A stretch of DNA of 64,000 nucleotides, from NCBI GenBank assembly GCA_963720075.1, contig CAVREG010000019.1:1302001-1366000 (forward strand), given 5' to 3'. The position numbers and the translations under genes are program-made. This stretch comes from PALSA-188 sp963720075 (GTDB taxonomy: Bacteria > Acidobacteriota > Terriglobia > Terriglobales > Acidobacteriaceae). Shown one piece after another: positions 27,122 to 35,445 of this stretch. The notes below the pieces were generated by a model that saw only the letters and a list, made by a program, of their open reading frames with translations, was not told the origin of the DNA and ran no database searches. The stretch's first letter is position 1. The number at the start of each line of letters is the position of its first letter.

Positions 27122-27820
27122 CTAAGAAGCGACTGGGCCCGGCACTTGCGGTCTGGCACCCTTGATCAGCAACCAAAGCATGAACACAATTTCCCCGATG
27201 ATCGCAGGCTGAAGATAGCTGTGCACTCTATCCTGGTATTGCGGCAACAGTGTACTGGTAAGGCTCAGGACGACCCAGGCGAAACCGGCAAGGCCGACCC
27301 ACACTCCCAGGAACCGAGGCAGGAATCGCGACTTGTAGATAAGGAGCGCGAGCGGAAACAACCAGAGCCCCCAGAATATTTCGCAGACAATAAATCCGCA
27401 ACCATGCAGCTTGAGGAAAAGCATCGCCAGACTCTCGCGCTGGGCCTTTTCGAAAATTGAAAGAAAATCAGCGCCGCGCACGAGGACAAGCGCTGCGAAT
27501 GAGTTCAGCTCATTCAGAAACGCGATTGGGATCGAAACCACAATCAATATCACCATCAGCGAAGCGTGCCGCCGATTGACTCCCTTGAACAAATCGTACA
27601 GAGCTAGGACCACGAAGATAAAACCCGCCTGGCCGACGAGTTCGCCCGCGATCCCGAGGCGAAACAGCATCTCGTGGGTCGCGATGTTGTTAGCCGTCGC
27701 CGCCGCGTCCCCGTGGACGATCACCTTGCCGGGGACATAGCCCATTGCGAAGAAGCCAACAATTGAGAAGATTACGTACAGCAAGCCTGCAATCCTGCCG
27801 GGGTTCCTGGCGGAACTCAT
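27122..27820 (-). CDS. DUF4386-like membrane protein
   Basis: About 232 residues from the ATG at 27820 (AGGAGGAG upstream). It begins RNPGRIAGLLYVIFSIVGFFAMGYVPG, has six hydrophobic segments and the family-typical IYKSRFLPRFLGVWVG. It is a diverged paralogue of the 26340 gene, 36 bases from it on the same strand, so they are probably co-transcribed. The function is unknown. Confidence 0.78.
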   Translation of the reverse strand: MSSARNPGRIAGLLYVIFSIVGFFAMGYVPGKVIVHGDAAATANNIATHEMLFRLGIAGELVGQAGFIFVVLALYDLFKGVNRRHASLMVILIVVSIPIAFLNELNSFAALVLVRGADFLSIFEKAQRESLAMLFLKLHGCGFIVCEIFWGLWLFPLALLIYKSRFLPRFLGVWVGLAGFAWVVLSLTSTLLPQYQDRVHSYLQPAIIGEIVFMLWLLIKGARPQVPGPVAS

Positions 27821-28152
27821 ATCTCCTCCTGTCGTAAGAAGAGCCAAACCTTGGAACTCTCGGAGGTACGACGAGGGCTGTCAGAATGTTCCGTTATAAG
27901 ACTGACATTAGCAGTTTTCGAGGATTTTCTTCTCTAGCGACGTCTGGACTGGTTTTAGGCGGATGACGCTAACCCGAGGTAACTGTCGAGAACAGTAATT
28001 TCCCGCAATGGAATCCTCTTCTCTGCTGTGGCTGTTCAGTTAAAGCAATAGTCGGCACTCCCTGAAACGATGGGATGCTGTTCCGACTCCGCTTCCCTCT
28101 CAGTCACTATTATCAAAGGTGACATTACTTCCTGCGGCTTGACGGAAACTCT

Positions 28153-29145
28153 CTATAGCCCGGTCATTCGCTGCAAGTGTTCCGGATACCGATCACCTTC
28201 CACCGTGATTTTCGAGGCCGCGGTTTCGATTTCGCGCAGGTCGTCCGATGTGAGTTTGATTGCGAGCGAGCCAATGTTCTCATCGAGGCGAGACAACTTG
28301 GTCGTACCCGGTATCGGAACAATCCACGGCTTCTGCGCCAGCAGCCATACGAGCGCGATCTGGGCAGGTGTCGCCCCTTTTTGCTTGGCGATCCTGCCGA
28401 GCAGATCAACAACAGCCTGGTTTGCCTTCAGAGCCTCTGGCGTAAAGCGAGGAAGAGTGCTTCGGAAATCGGTGCTCCCAAACTTCGTATTTTCGTCCAT
28501 CTTTCCGGTGAGAAATCCTTTTCCCAGCGGACTATACGGAACCAAACCAATTCCAAGTTCTTCGAGAGCCGGCAGCACTTCCGCTTCTGGCTTCCTCCAC
28601 CACAGCGAGTATTCGCTTTGCAGCGCAGTCACAGGCTGAACCGCGTGCGCGCGACGGATGGTTTTAACTCCTGCTTCCGAAAGTCCGAAGTGCTTAACCT
28701 TCCCTTGCTGAATCAGATCCTTCACCGCTCCCGCCACATCTTCAATCGGCACGTTTGGATCAACCCGGTGCTGGTAGAACAGCTCAATGACATCAGCCTT
28801 GAGCCGCTTGAGCGAAGCGACCGCAACTTCCTTAATGTGCTCTGGCCGGCTATCTAGCCCCGCCTGTTTACCGGTGGCCGGATCAATTTTGAACCCAAAC
28901 TTTGTGGCAATCACCACTTTCTCGCGGAATGGAGCAAGCGCCTCGCCCACAAGTTCCTCGTTGATGAACGGTCCGTAGACCTCAGCCGTATCGAAGAACG
29001 TGATTCCACGCTCCACGGCTGTCCGCAACAGGGCAATCATTTCCTGCTTGTCCTTGGGCGGGCCGTACGAAAAGCTCATGCCCATGCACCCGAGGCCAAG
29101 AGCAGAAACTTCCAAATTGCTTTTTCCAAGTTTGCGCTGTTGCAT
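28153..29145 (-). CDS. Aldo/keto reductase
   Basis: 330 residues from the ATG at 29145 (GAGGAG upstream), starting MQQRKLGKSNLEVSALGLGC. The NADPH-dependent (alpha/beta)8-barrel signatures are present: catalytic Asp/Tyr in FFDTAEVYGP, Lys in VIATKFGF, His in ELFYQHRVDP, and the C-terminal cofactor loop VPIPGTTKLSRLDENIG. The substrate is unknown. A partial copy of its C-terminus is at 25984-26241. Confidence 0.92.
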   Translation of the reverse strand: MQQRKLGKSNLEVSALGLGCMGMSFSYGPPKDKQEMIALLRTAVERGITFFDTAEVYGPFINEELVGEALAPFREKVVIATKFGFKIDPATGKQAGLDSRPEHIKEVAVASLKRLKADVIELFYQHRVDPNVPIEDVAGAVKDLIQQGKVKHFGLSEAGVKTIRRAHAVQPVTALQSEYSLWWRKPEAEVLPALEELGIGLVPYSPLGKGFLTGKMDENTKFGSTDFRSTLPRFTPEALKANQAVVDLLGRIAKQKGATPAQIALVWLLAQKPWIVPIPGTTKLSRLDENIGSLAIKLTSDDLREIETAASKITVEGDRYPEHLQRMTGL

Positions 29146-29270
29146 TGTTTCTCCTCCCGAATCGTTTTTCATCCGCAGGTTAGAATCAAACGTCCCGGAA
29201 GCGGTAGCCCGATCCGTCCGATTTTATTCCCTATTAGAGAGCTTTTGATCCCGTCGGCATCGCCCGAGCG

Positions 29271-29318
29271 GGGGTGCCCCATCCTTCGCCGCTTTTGGCA
29301 AGGGTGGGAGGCAGGCTG
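29271..29318. repeat. GGTGCCCCATCCTT-type palindromic repeat
   Basis: GGGTGCCCCATCCTT, a short GCTTTT centre and AAGGGTGGGAGGCAGGC. The copy at 36384-36427 shares the order and most bases. Arms CCATCCTT/AAGGGTGGG form a hairpin. It lies in the gap between the aldo/keto reductase and rplI. Confidence 0.65.
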
Positions 29319-29441
29319 CCCGAACTTCGTGGGAAAACTGCTGGTCGGAAAACGCCGGGAGGTACGAAAGGCTCCCGCTAACTTAACGAAGTAACGTACT
29401 ACCCTCATCCCATTCGCAGTGGAACCTGCAGAATGCTGCTC

Positions 29442-29894
29442 CTACTCCGCCGCTTCCTTCTCAATCACCACTCTCAGGTGTGCCGTCACTTCTTTATGCA
29501 GTTTGATGGGGACGGTAAATTCGCCGACAGTCTTTAACGGCTCGTGTAGTTGGATCTTCCTCCGATCCAACTCGAAGCCTTTCTTCGCAAGCGCATCGGC
29601 GATGTCTCCGGACGTGACTGATCCGAAGAGTTGATCATGCTCACCCGTTTTCCGCTGGAACGATACGGAGACGCCTTCCAATTGTTTGGCCAGAGCTTCA
29701 GCGCTCGATTTTTCTTTGGCGGTCCGGCGCACGGTCGCTGCCTTCATCTGCTCAATCACAGCCTTATTGCCATGGGACGCTTCAATCGCGAGCTTGCGCG
29801 GCAACAAATAATTGCGCCCAAAACCTTCGGCGACTTTCACTACGTCGCCTCGTGAGCCGAGTTTTGCAACATCTTCTTTAAGAATGACTTCCAT
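29442..29894 (-). CDS. rplI: 50S ribosomal protein L9
   Basis: 150 residues with the L9 start MEVILKEDVAKLGSRGDVVKVAEGFGRNYLLPRKLA, central helix and C-terminal domain (SVSFQRKTGEHDQLFGSVTSGDIADAL). Binds 23S rRNA near the L1 stalk. It is the last gene of the prs-rplY-pth-rpsF-rpsR-rplI group on the minus strand, 165 bases after rpsR. Confidence 0.97.
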   Translation of the reverse strand: MEVILKEDVAKLGSRGDVVKVAEGFGRNYLLPRKLAIEASHGNKAVIEQMKAATVRRTAKEKSSAEALAKQLEGVSVSFQRKTGEHDQLFGSVTSGDIADALAKKGFELDRRKIQLHEPLKTVGEFTVPIKLHKEVTAHLRVVIEKEAAE

Positions 29895-30059
29895 GATTGC
29901 TCCTAAATTTAGAAAACTTTCGCCGCCGGACTATTAAACAAGCTTCTCAAGCGCTGGATGCAATCGGGAAGGGCCCGACTTTCAGTCGGGCACTCCCCGC
30001 TTGCGAACCCCGCATTCTTGAAGCCGAGAGCCAAAAGCTAAAGGCCAAGAGCCGCATTC

Positions 30060-30488
30060 CTACCCAGCCCGCCCCGCAAATGGCAGCAACGCAATATTCC
30101 GCGCCTGCTTGATCGCCAAAGAAAGCCGCCGCTGGTGTGGCGTGCATACCCCGGTCAGGCGTCGTGGGACAATTTTGCCGCTCTCCGCCACGAACTGCGC
30201 GAGCAGCCGCACGTCTTTGTAATTGACGGCCTCAATTTTTTCGGTGCAGAATTTGCAAACTTTCTTGCGCCGGAAATATTTCCGGCCGCCGGGTCCGCCG
30301 CCTTCCCGCCCCGCGCCGCCCGGGCGCGGTGGACGCCGTTCGCCGCGATCGGGACGGTCCCCGCCAAAAGATCGCTCTCCCGAAGGGCGTTCGCCCGTAG
30401 GACGTTCTCCCGCCGGACGTTCGCCTGAAGGACGCTCGCCGGTGGAACCGGCAGTTGCTGTTGGTGCTGGTCTAGTTTCGTCAGCCAT
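30060..30488 (-). CDS. rpsR: 30S ribosomal protein S18 with disordered N-terminal extension
   Basis: 142 residues; typical bacterial S18 is near 75-90. The core is KYFRRKKVCKFCTEKIEAVNYKD through GKIVPRRLTGVCTPHQRRLSLAIKQARNIALLPF, with Cys residues kept. Ahead of it is a 70-residue low-complexity tail with five GERP/GERS pentads (about residues 16-40) and a Gly/Arg/Pro-rich run. The ATG at 30488 follows AAGGAG. S18 pairs with S6, whose gene lies upstream. The extension keeps frame and is charge-balanced. Confidence 0.94.
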   Translation of the reverse strand: MADETRPAPTATAGSTGERPSGERPAGERPTGERPSGERSFGGDRPDRGERRPPRPGGAGREGGGPGGRKYFRRKKVCKFCTEKIEAVNYKDVRLLAQFVAESGKIVPRRLTGVCTPHQRRLSLAIKQARNIALLPFAGRAG

Positions 30489-30621
30489 GTTGCTCCTTAA
30501 AATCCTTCGTTGGTCCTTATTCAGAATCGCAGGGCATTGTGACACCCCTGCTAACTTGTCATTCCGAGCGCAGCGAGGAATCTGCTGTTACTCGGGAGTA
30601 CGAAACAGCGGACCAGGGTTT

Positions 30622-31023
30622 CTACGCCGTAACCGCCGGCGCTTCCGGAGCGGTCTCTTCCGGCGTCACCGGCGCGGGCGGAGCCTTGCGGCGCGCGTCC
30701 TTAATCGCCTTGATCTTGTCCAAACGCTTCTGCTCTTCGTCAATGCGCACGGTTATAAATTTAATCACCGGCTCGGTCACTCTCAGCCGCCGCTCAAGTT
30801 CGTGGACCAGTCCCCCACTCCCCTCGACCGTCAGCAGCATGTACAAGCCATCATGAAAACGACGCACCATGTACGCAAGGCGACGCTTGCCCATTTTCTC
30901 CACGCTCTTCACCGCCCCGCCCGACGAGGTGACCGCAGTCTCTAAAGTGGAAATCAGCTTGTCCTGATCTTCTTCCGGCATGTCCGGCCGCACGATAAAC
31001 ATGAGTTCATAAGTACGATTCAT
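30622..31023 (-). CDS. rpsF: 30S ribosomal protein S6
   Basis: 133 residues from the ATG at 31023 (GGAG upstream): NRTYELMFIVRPDMPEE, KSVEKMGKRRLAYMVRRFHDGLYMLL, LERRLRVTEPVIKF. It has a C-terminal Pro/Ala/Glu-rich tail, as in many S6 proteins. Forms the S6-S18 heterodimer. A GTCATCCCGAGCGAAG repeat copy lies in its leader (31054-31080). Confidence 0.96.
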   Translation of the reverse strand: MNRTYELMFIVRPDMPEEDQDKLISTLETAVTSSGGAVKSVEKMGKRRLAYMVRRFHDGLYMLLTVEGSGGLVHELERRLRVTEPVIKFITVRIDEEQKRLDKIKAIKDARRKAPPAPVTPEETAPEAPAVTA

Positions 31024-31081
31024 TAGCTTCTCCAAATCTCAATTCTCTAGCGTTGTCATCCCGAGCGAAGCCGAGGGACCC

Positions 31082-31681
31082 CTACTTCCCACCCTGCTCC
31101 TGGCCTTCTGCCTCAGCCTTACGGTTAAAGTAGTTCATAGCCTTCGCTTCGCCTTCAGCGAAAATCATCTTCACCGCTTCAATTGCCATTCCCACCATTT
31201 CATCAACTGTCTTCAGTTGCGCCTTCTTCATCGGGGCCAGCAAATAACTCATTCCATCTTCTACTTTGCGATTCGGAGCAACCCCCATCCGTATCCGCAA
31301 AAAATCTTGCGTGCCCAATGCGCCAATAATTGACTCCACGCCATTGTGCCCCGCCGAACTGCGACGCCGGTGAATCCGAATCGTTCCCAGCGGAAAATCC
31401 AATTCGTCATGAATTACGATCAAATCCGTTTCCGGACTGATCTCATTTTTCGTCACCAGTTCACGAACCGAAATACCGCTCAGGTTCATGAAGGTTTCCG
31501 GCTTTGCCAGCACAACCATCTCTGAACCAATTTCGATTCGCGCCGTCAAAGCCCGGCATTGGCGATTTCTGATCTCTAAACCAAACTCGTCGGCAATCGC
31601 ATCAATCGCGAGAAAGCCAGTGTTGTGAGGCGTGAACTGGTATTCGATTCCCGGATTGCCAAGCCCCACAATCAGCTTCAC
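31082..31681 (-). CDS. pth: Peptidyl-tRNA hydrolase
   Basis: Releases tRNA from prematurely dropped peptidyl-tRNA. 199 residues with MKLIVGLGNPGIEYQFTPHNTGF (N9, catalytic H19), KPETFMNLSG and IHDELDFPLGTIRIHRRRSSAGHNGVESI. The C-terminal extension is Lys/Glu/Gly-rich. It sits between rplY and rpsF, the usual neighbourhood. Confidence 0.96.
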   Translation of the reverse strand: MKLIVGLGNPGIEYQFTPHNTGFLAIDAIADEFGLEIRNRQCRALTARIEIGSEMVVLAKPETFMNLSGISVRELVTKNEISPETDLIVIHDELDFPLGTIRIHRRRSSAGHNGVESIIGALGTQDFLRIRMGVAPNRKVEDGMSYLLAPMKKAQLKTVDEMVGMAIEAVKMIFAEGEAKAMNYFNRKAEAEGQEQGGK

Positions 31682-31700
31682 GCCCGCTCAGCCCCGTGCT

Positions 31701-31744
31701 GTCGAGCTTCGCTCGACCGGACAGACGAGATTGGACGTCTGTCC
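31701..31744. repeat. Double-hairpin (REPIN-like) element
   Basis: Two adjacent perfect hairpins: GTCGAGC-TTC-GCTCGAC and GGACAGACG-(8)-CGTCTGTCC. The element at 34221-34261 has the same two-hairpin plan and related sequence in the opposite order. It lies between pth and rplY. Confidence 0.7.
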
Positions 31745-31790
31745 CTACGTAACTGATGCCGAGGCGACGACGCCCAATGCCACGCCACCA

Positions 31791-32510
31791 TCATTTCTTT
31801 TCCTTCTTCTCGCCCTTCTCGGCGGCAGGCTCGGCGCCTTCTTCTCCGGCCTCCTGCTTGCCCTTCTTGATCACTTCCGGTTCCGACGGCGTAGCGCCCG
31901 CTTCCGCAGCCACCGCTTCCGGCGCAGCCACAACCTCTTCCTTGACCGATACCACGTGAGCCACCGGCTGATTTTCGTCGGTGAGAAATGTGAGCTTTTC
32001 CCCATGCGGAAGGTCCGACACACGCAGAACTTTCCCCATCACCAGTTCGCTGACATCCGCTTCAATCGAACTCGGAATATCCGCTGGCAGACACTCAATT
32101 TCCACTTCACGCAAAATCTGTTCCAGAATTCCTCCCTGTTGCTTGACGCCCGCAGCTTCGCCCTTGAGGATGATGGGTACCTTAACCGTCAGCGCCCGGT
32201 CCATTGCGATCCGCTTGAGATCAATGTGGAGCAAAGCGCCTTTGATCGGCTCGTACTGCCAATCCACAATCATCGCTTTCGATCGCTCGCCGCCGTGCAG
32301 CGCCAGATCGAAAATGGTATTGTGTCCGGTTTGCGAATGAAGAATGCGCAAAACCTGTTTCGGATCAAGGCTGACCGAGAGAGAGTCCTTGCCCGCGCCA
32401 TAAAGAACTCCGGGCACCTTGCCGCCACGCCGCACGCGCCGGGCATCGTTTTTATTCCCCGATTCCCTCGGTTGAGCTTCCAATAGATTGCTTTCAGTTG
32501 CAGTCGCCAT
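31791..32510 (-). CDS. rplY: 50S ribosomal protein L25, general stress (Ctc/TL5) type
   Basis: 239 residues: N-terminal 5S-rRNA-binding L25 domain (VPGVLYGAGKDSLSVSLDPKQVLRIL) and the longer TL5 C-terminal beta domain (VEIECLPADIPSSIEADVSEL). It is followed by an Ala/Glu/Lys-rich tail with many EK pairs. Binds 5S rRNA. It lies 15 bases downstream of prs, an arrangement common in many bacteria. Confidence 0.95.
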   Translation of the reverse strand: MATATESNLLEAQPRESGNKNDARRVRRGGKVPGVLYGAGKDSLSVSLDPKQVLRILHSQTGHNTIFDLALHGGERSKAMIVDWQYEPIKGALLHIDLKRIAMDRALTVKVPIILKGEAAGVKQQGGILEQILREVEIECLPADIPSSIEADVSELVMGKVLRVSDLPHGEKLTFLTDENQPVAHVVSVKEEVVAAPEAVAAEAGATPSEPEVIKKGKQEAGEEGAEPAAEKGEKKEKK

Positions 32511-32525
32511 AATTAAGAATCCTGT

Positions 32526-33548
32526 TTACAAAAATAGTTTACTGACAGATGTTTCTTCGTGGATGGACTGAATCGCGCGCCCAATCAACCCCGCGATGGA
32601 AAGCACTTTAATCTTCGATTGGGCCTTAGCGTCATCGGCCAGCGGAATCGTGTTGGTGACAATGACTTCCTGAATGCACGACTTCGAAATATTCTCCACC
32701 GCGGGCCCAGAAAGCACAGGGTGCGAACAGCAGGCGTAAACCGCACTTGCCCCAGCATCCATTAACGCGGCAGCCGTCTTCACTAAGGTTCCGGCCGTGT
32801 CAATCAGATCGTCAATGATCAGACAAGTGCGGCCTTCCACGTCTCCGATCACATTCATGATCTCGGCCACGTTCATCTCTACGCGACGCTTGTCCACGAT
32901 GGCCAGTGGAGCATCAATCTTCTTCGCGAAAAATCTCGCGCGCTCCACACCACCCGCGTCCGGCGAAACAACAGTCAAATTTGGCAGAGTGAGCTTCTTG
33001 AAATAATCCACCAGCACCGGCGACGCGAACAAATGGTCCACCGGAATATTAAAAAATCCCTGCAACTGCGGAGTATGTGGATCAATCACCAGCGCCCGGT
33101 GTGCGCCCGCCGTGGTCAGCAAATCCGCAACCAGCTTCGACGAAATCGGCACCCGCGGCTTATCTTTGCGATCTTGCCGCGCATAGCCGTAATACGGAAT
33201 CACCGCCGTGATGCGCCTCGCTGAGGCCCGCTTGAGCGCATCCAGGATCAGCAACAGCTCCATTAAATTGCCATCCACCGGATAGCACGTCGGCTGCATC
33301 ACGAAAACATCCGCGCCCCGCACATTCTCCTGAATTTGAACGTATGCCTCGCCATCCGCAAAACGCGTGATGAGCGCCTGCCCGCGCGTCATCCCGAGGA
33401 AAGCGCAAACCTCGTCGCAAAGCGGCTCGTTAGCCGTGCCACAGAAAATCTTGAATTTCTCGTCCACGCGGGCACGCTGAGGCTTCCGCTCTTTCTCGTC
33501 AGGGATCACGTGAGCCTTCTTTTCCGTCGCTGTCGCAAGAGTTGCCAT
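32526..33548 (-). CDS. prs: Ribose-phosphate pyrophosphokinase
   Basis: Makes PRPP for purine, pyrimidine, His and Trp synthesis. 340 residues from the ATG at 33548. Key segments are FADGEAYVQIQENVRG, the metal/ribose-5-P site (VIDPHTPQLQGFFNIPVDH) and the PRPP-binding loop CLIIDDLIDTAGT. A 27-residue basic N-terminal extension precedes the catalytic start (KIFCGTANEPLCDEV). Confidence 0.96.
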   Translation of the reverse strand: MATLATATEKKAHVIPDEKERKPQRARVDEKFKIFCGTANEPLCDEVCAFLGMTRGQALITRFADGEAYVQIQENVRGADVFVMQPTCYPVDGNLMELLLILDALKRASARRITAVIPYYGYARQDRKDKPRVPISSKLVADLLTTAGAHRALVIDPHTPQLQGFFNIPVDHLFASPVLVDYFKKLTLPNLTVVSPDAGGVERARFFAKKIDAPLAIVDKRRVEMNVAEIMNVIGDVEGRTCLIIDDLIDTAGTLVKTAAALMDAGASAVYACCSHPVLSGPAVENISKSCIQEVIVTNTIPLADDAKAQSKIKVLSIAGLIGRAIQSIHEETSVSKLFL

Positions 33549-33641
33549 ACGTAAGCTCTCGGCTCTTAGCACTTTAGCCCTTAGCTTGAACCCGTGGTTT
33601 TAAGCCAAGAGCTGAGAGCCAAAAGGTAACGGCTGTTTTTC

Positions 33642-33715
33642 TGGCTGGGCCGCTAGGATTCGAACCTAGACAAAGTGCTCCAAAGGCACTTGACCTACCA
33701 TTAGTCGACGGCCCA
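33642..33715 (-). tRNA. tRNA-Gln (anticodon TTG)
   Basis: The minus strand folds into a full cloverleaf. The acceptor is TGGGCCG pairing across to CGGCCCA, the anticodon stem AGTGC/GCACT encloses the loop CTTTGGA with anticodon TTG, and the T-arm is TAGGTTCGAATCCTA. The discriminator is G and CCA is encoded. 74 bases including CCA. It lies between ispE and prs on the same strand. Confidence 0.96.
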
Positions 33716-33724
33716 GTGAATAAA

Positions 33725-33812
33725 GTTTCAAGTTTCGAGTTTCCGGTTTCGAGAAAACAACTTGAGAGACACCCAGTTTACTTGAAACTAGAAACCTGAA
33801 ACTAGAAACTTC
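33725..33812. repeat. Inverted repeat of GTTTC-rich blocks
   Basis: GTTTCAAGTTTCGAGTTTCC and, about 30 bases on, CTTGAAACTAGAAACCTG form an imperfect inverted repeat built from direct GTTTC repeats. It spans the end of ispE and the gap before tRNA-Gln, and may stop or stabilise the ispE transcript. Confidence 0.5.
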
Positions 33813-34888
33813 TTCCAATATTGCGGGCGCGACAATGTCATAGTCGCCTCAGACTTAACGCCAATCTCCGCCAGTTTCCGAACCACCTTACCCGCGGCTG
33901 GGCCGGATTCAAACAGCCCGTAAATTGCCGATCCCGACCCAGACAATGACGCGTAGATCGCCCCGACGCCATCAAGCACACTTTTCACCTCACGCAATTC
34001 GGGATATTTAGGGAAAACAACTTTCTCAAAGTCGTTTTCAATCCCGGTACGGACGAGGTCGAGAAGCGGGGTCTCGGCCCGGCCCCTGCCTTTACTCACA
34101 GGGACACCGGATGCACTACTCAGCCAAGCAGAAATCCTACGGCTGAACAAATCAATTCTATCGGACGGATCGGAGCCGGTCAATTCGCCCCGGTGCCCGG
34201 CCTCGCCCTTGACTGTGTGGGGACGGGCACTCTTGCCCGTCCGGGCCGAGCGCAGCTCGGCGGGGTGCTGTCTTTGGCCATCATCCCCAGCCGCCTCCCC
34301 GCGGCCAGGCACGACCGCGCCCCGCAAACTCAAATCCCAATCCGCAAACGCCTGCGGCGTGGACACACTCATTTCAGGCAAAGCCACAACACAATGAACC
34401 GGGGGCAAATCCGGCAAAGGATAAACCTCTTCGCCCCGACCCGTTCCCAGCACCGTCCCACCAATCAAAAACAACGGCAAATCCGATCCAACCTCGCCCG
34501 CGATTCGCAGCTTGTCGGGCATGGGCAACAGCTTCTTCAGCTCAATCTCCAACCCCGACAATGCCGCAACAGCATTCCCCGACGCCCCGCCAAGCCCGCC
34601 CTGCACCGGCAATCGCTTCTCAATCTCAATCACAACCCGCCCGCGCGTCCCAAGCGCATCCATCGCCCGCTCAACAATTCGCCAGCAAGTGTTCGACTGA
34701 TCCGTCGGGACCCGCGGATCGTCGCAGCGAATCTCAATCCCCGTCCCGCGACTCACTCGCACCCGAATCACATCATGCAAAGCAATCGTCTGGTACACAG
34801 TCCGCAGCTCATGAAACCCATCCGGACGAAGCCCACCTATGCAAAGCCCAAAATTAATCTTCGCGAACGATCGGACATTTACGGACAT
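33788..34888 (-). CDS. ispE: 4-diphosphocytidyl-2-C-methyl-D-erythritol kinase with repeat-derived insertion
   Basis: The MEP-pathway kinase for isoprenoid precursors. About 366 residues from the ATG at 34888 (MSVNVRSFAKINFGL); usual length is near 290-310. GHMP-kinase motifs are intact: KINFGL, the ATP loop PVQGGLGGASGNAVA and the C-terminal SGSGSAIYGLF. Between FADWDLSLR and ETPLLDLVRTGIENDF lies an extra stretch rich in Gly/Arg/Ser/His, part of which is the translated double-hairpin element at 34221-34261. The frame is preserved, so the enzyme may tolerate the insertion as a loop. Confidence 0.9.
   Translation of the reverse strand: MSVNVRSFAKINFGLCIGGLRPDGFHELRTVYQTIALHDVIRVRVSRGTGIEIRCDDPRVPTDQSNTCWRIVERAMDALGTRGRVVIEIEKRLPVQGGLGGASGNAVAALSGLEIELKKLLPMPDKLRIAGEVGSDLPLFLIGGTVLGTGRGEEVYPLPDLPPVHCVVALPEMSVSTPQAFADWDLSLRGAVVPGRGEAAGDDGQRQHPAELRSARTGKSARPHTVKGEAGHRGELTGSDPSDRIDLFSRRISAWLSSASGVPVSKGRGRAETPLLDLVRTGIENDFEKVVFPKYPELREVKSVLDGVGAIYASLSGSGSAIYGLFESGPAAGKVVRKLAEIGVKSEATMTLSRPQYWKKFLVSGF
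34221..34261. repeat. Double-hairpin (REPIN-like) element inside ispE
   Basis: GGACGGGCA-CTCT-TGCCCGTCC is followed by GCCGAGC-GCA-GCTCGGC; both stems are perfect. In reverse orientation it has the same plan as 31701-31744. It is translated within ispE as part of the extra loop (HPAELRSARTGKSARPH). Confidence 0.75.
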
Positions 34889-35014
34889 GGGGTAAGGTAT
34901 TGTAGGCCAATTCGAGCCATCCCACATCGCCGGAATCTTGATAAATCCCGACAGCCGAGGTGCTGCACCGGCCGAACGCTTTATACTCTATCGAATCAAA
35001 AGGCGAAAACCCCT

Positions 35015-35085
35015 GCATTATTTGATTTAACTGGTCGGGTCGCTGTCGTGACTGGTGGCAATGGTGAGATTGGTCGCAGCATCTA
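35015..35085 (+). pseudogene. N-terminal remnant of a short-chain dehydrogenase
   Basis: Translation gives ALFDLTGRVAVVTGGNGEIG, the unmistakable Rossmann start of an SDR (TGxxxGxG as TGGNGEIG). It continues only a few residues before similarity ends at the next sequence, and no start codon or catalytic YxxxK part exists downstream. A TATACT lies about 25 bases upstream. I read this as the stub of a deleted gene. Confidence 0.6.
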
Positions 35086-35283
35086 TTGGCCGAATCGATG
35101 TGGCGTGATTTTCGACCGAAATGTTTAAAAGAAAGCGAGTGCTTTCCAGTTGGGAGCATCTGCGTCATTTTCGGTTTGTGGCGGAGGATCTCTAATTAAT
35201 CGGGCACAGATTGGCTCCGCATAACAGGGACGAGGCATTTCGTCGCAAGCACTTGTAAATCTAATCGGCAGCTTTTCGTATCG

Positions 35284-35445
35284 CGGTTTGGTCTGCAAAT
35301 AATCGGATACACGTATGTTGTCAGCGGAGAATATTATTCGGAGTTCGTTTCCTTTCCTGGCGAGGATGAAACGCATGCAGAAGGGTTAGCACTCGGATGG
35401 ACAGACCGCGAAGTCGTGGTGCGCTACAACCCGAGAAAGCCAACG
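35284..35445 (+). pseudogene. Fragment resembling the C-terminus of a DUF3592-like protein
   Basis: One frame reads LQIIGYTYVVSGEYYSEFVSF and then WTDREVVVRYNPRKPT, the pattern of DUF3592-type proteins (YTY.V.GEYY ... V.VRYNP..P). There is no good start and upstream frames are broken. The frame runs into the tandem repeat at 35440. Low certainty. Confidence 0.35.

Noticed and set aside
34193..35128. 311-residue open frame antisense to ispE running into the SDR remnant
   Set aside because: Most of it mirrors ispE codons; only its last 40 residues carry meaning, and these are listed as an SDR stub.
35125..35376. 83-residue minus-strand frame
   Set aside because: Lies antisense to the more convincing DUF3592-like fragment and shows no protein-like pattern.
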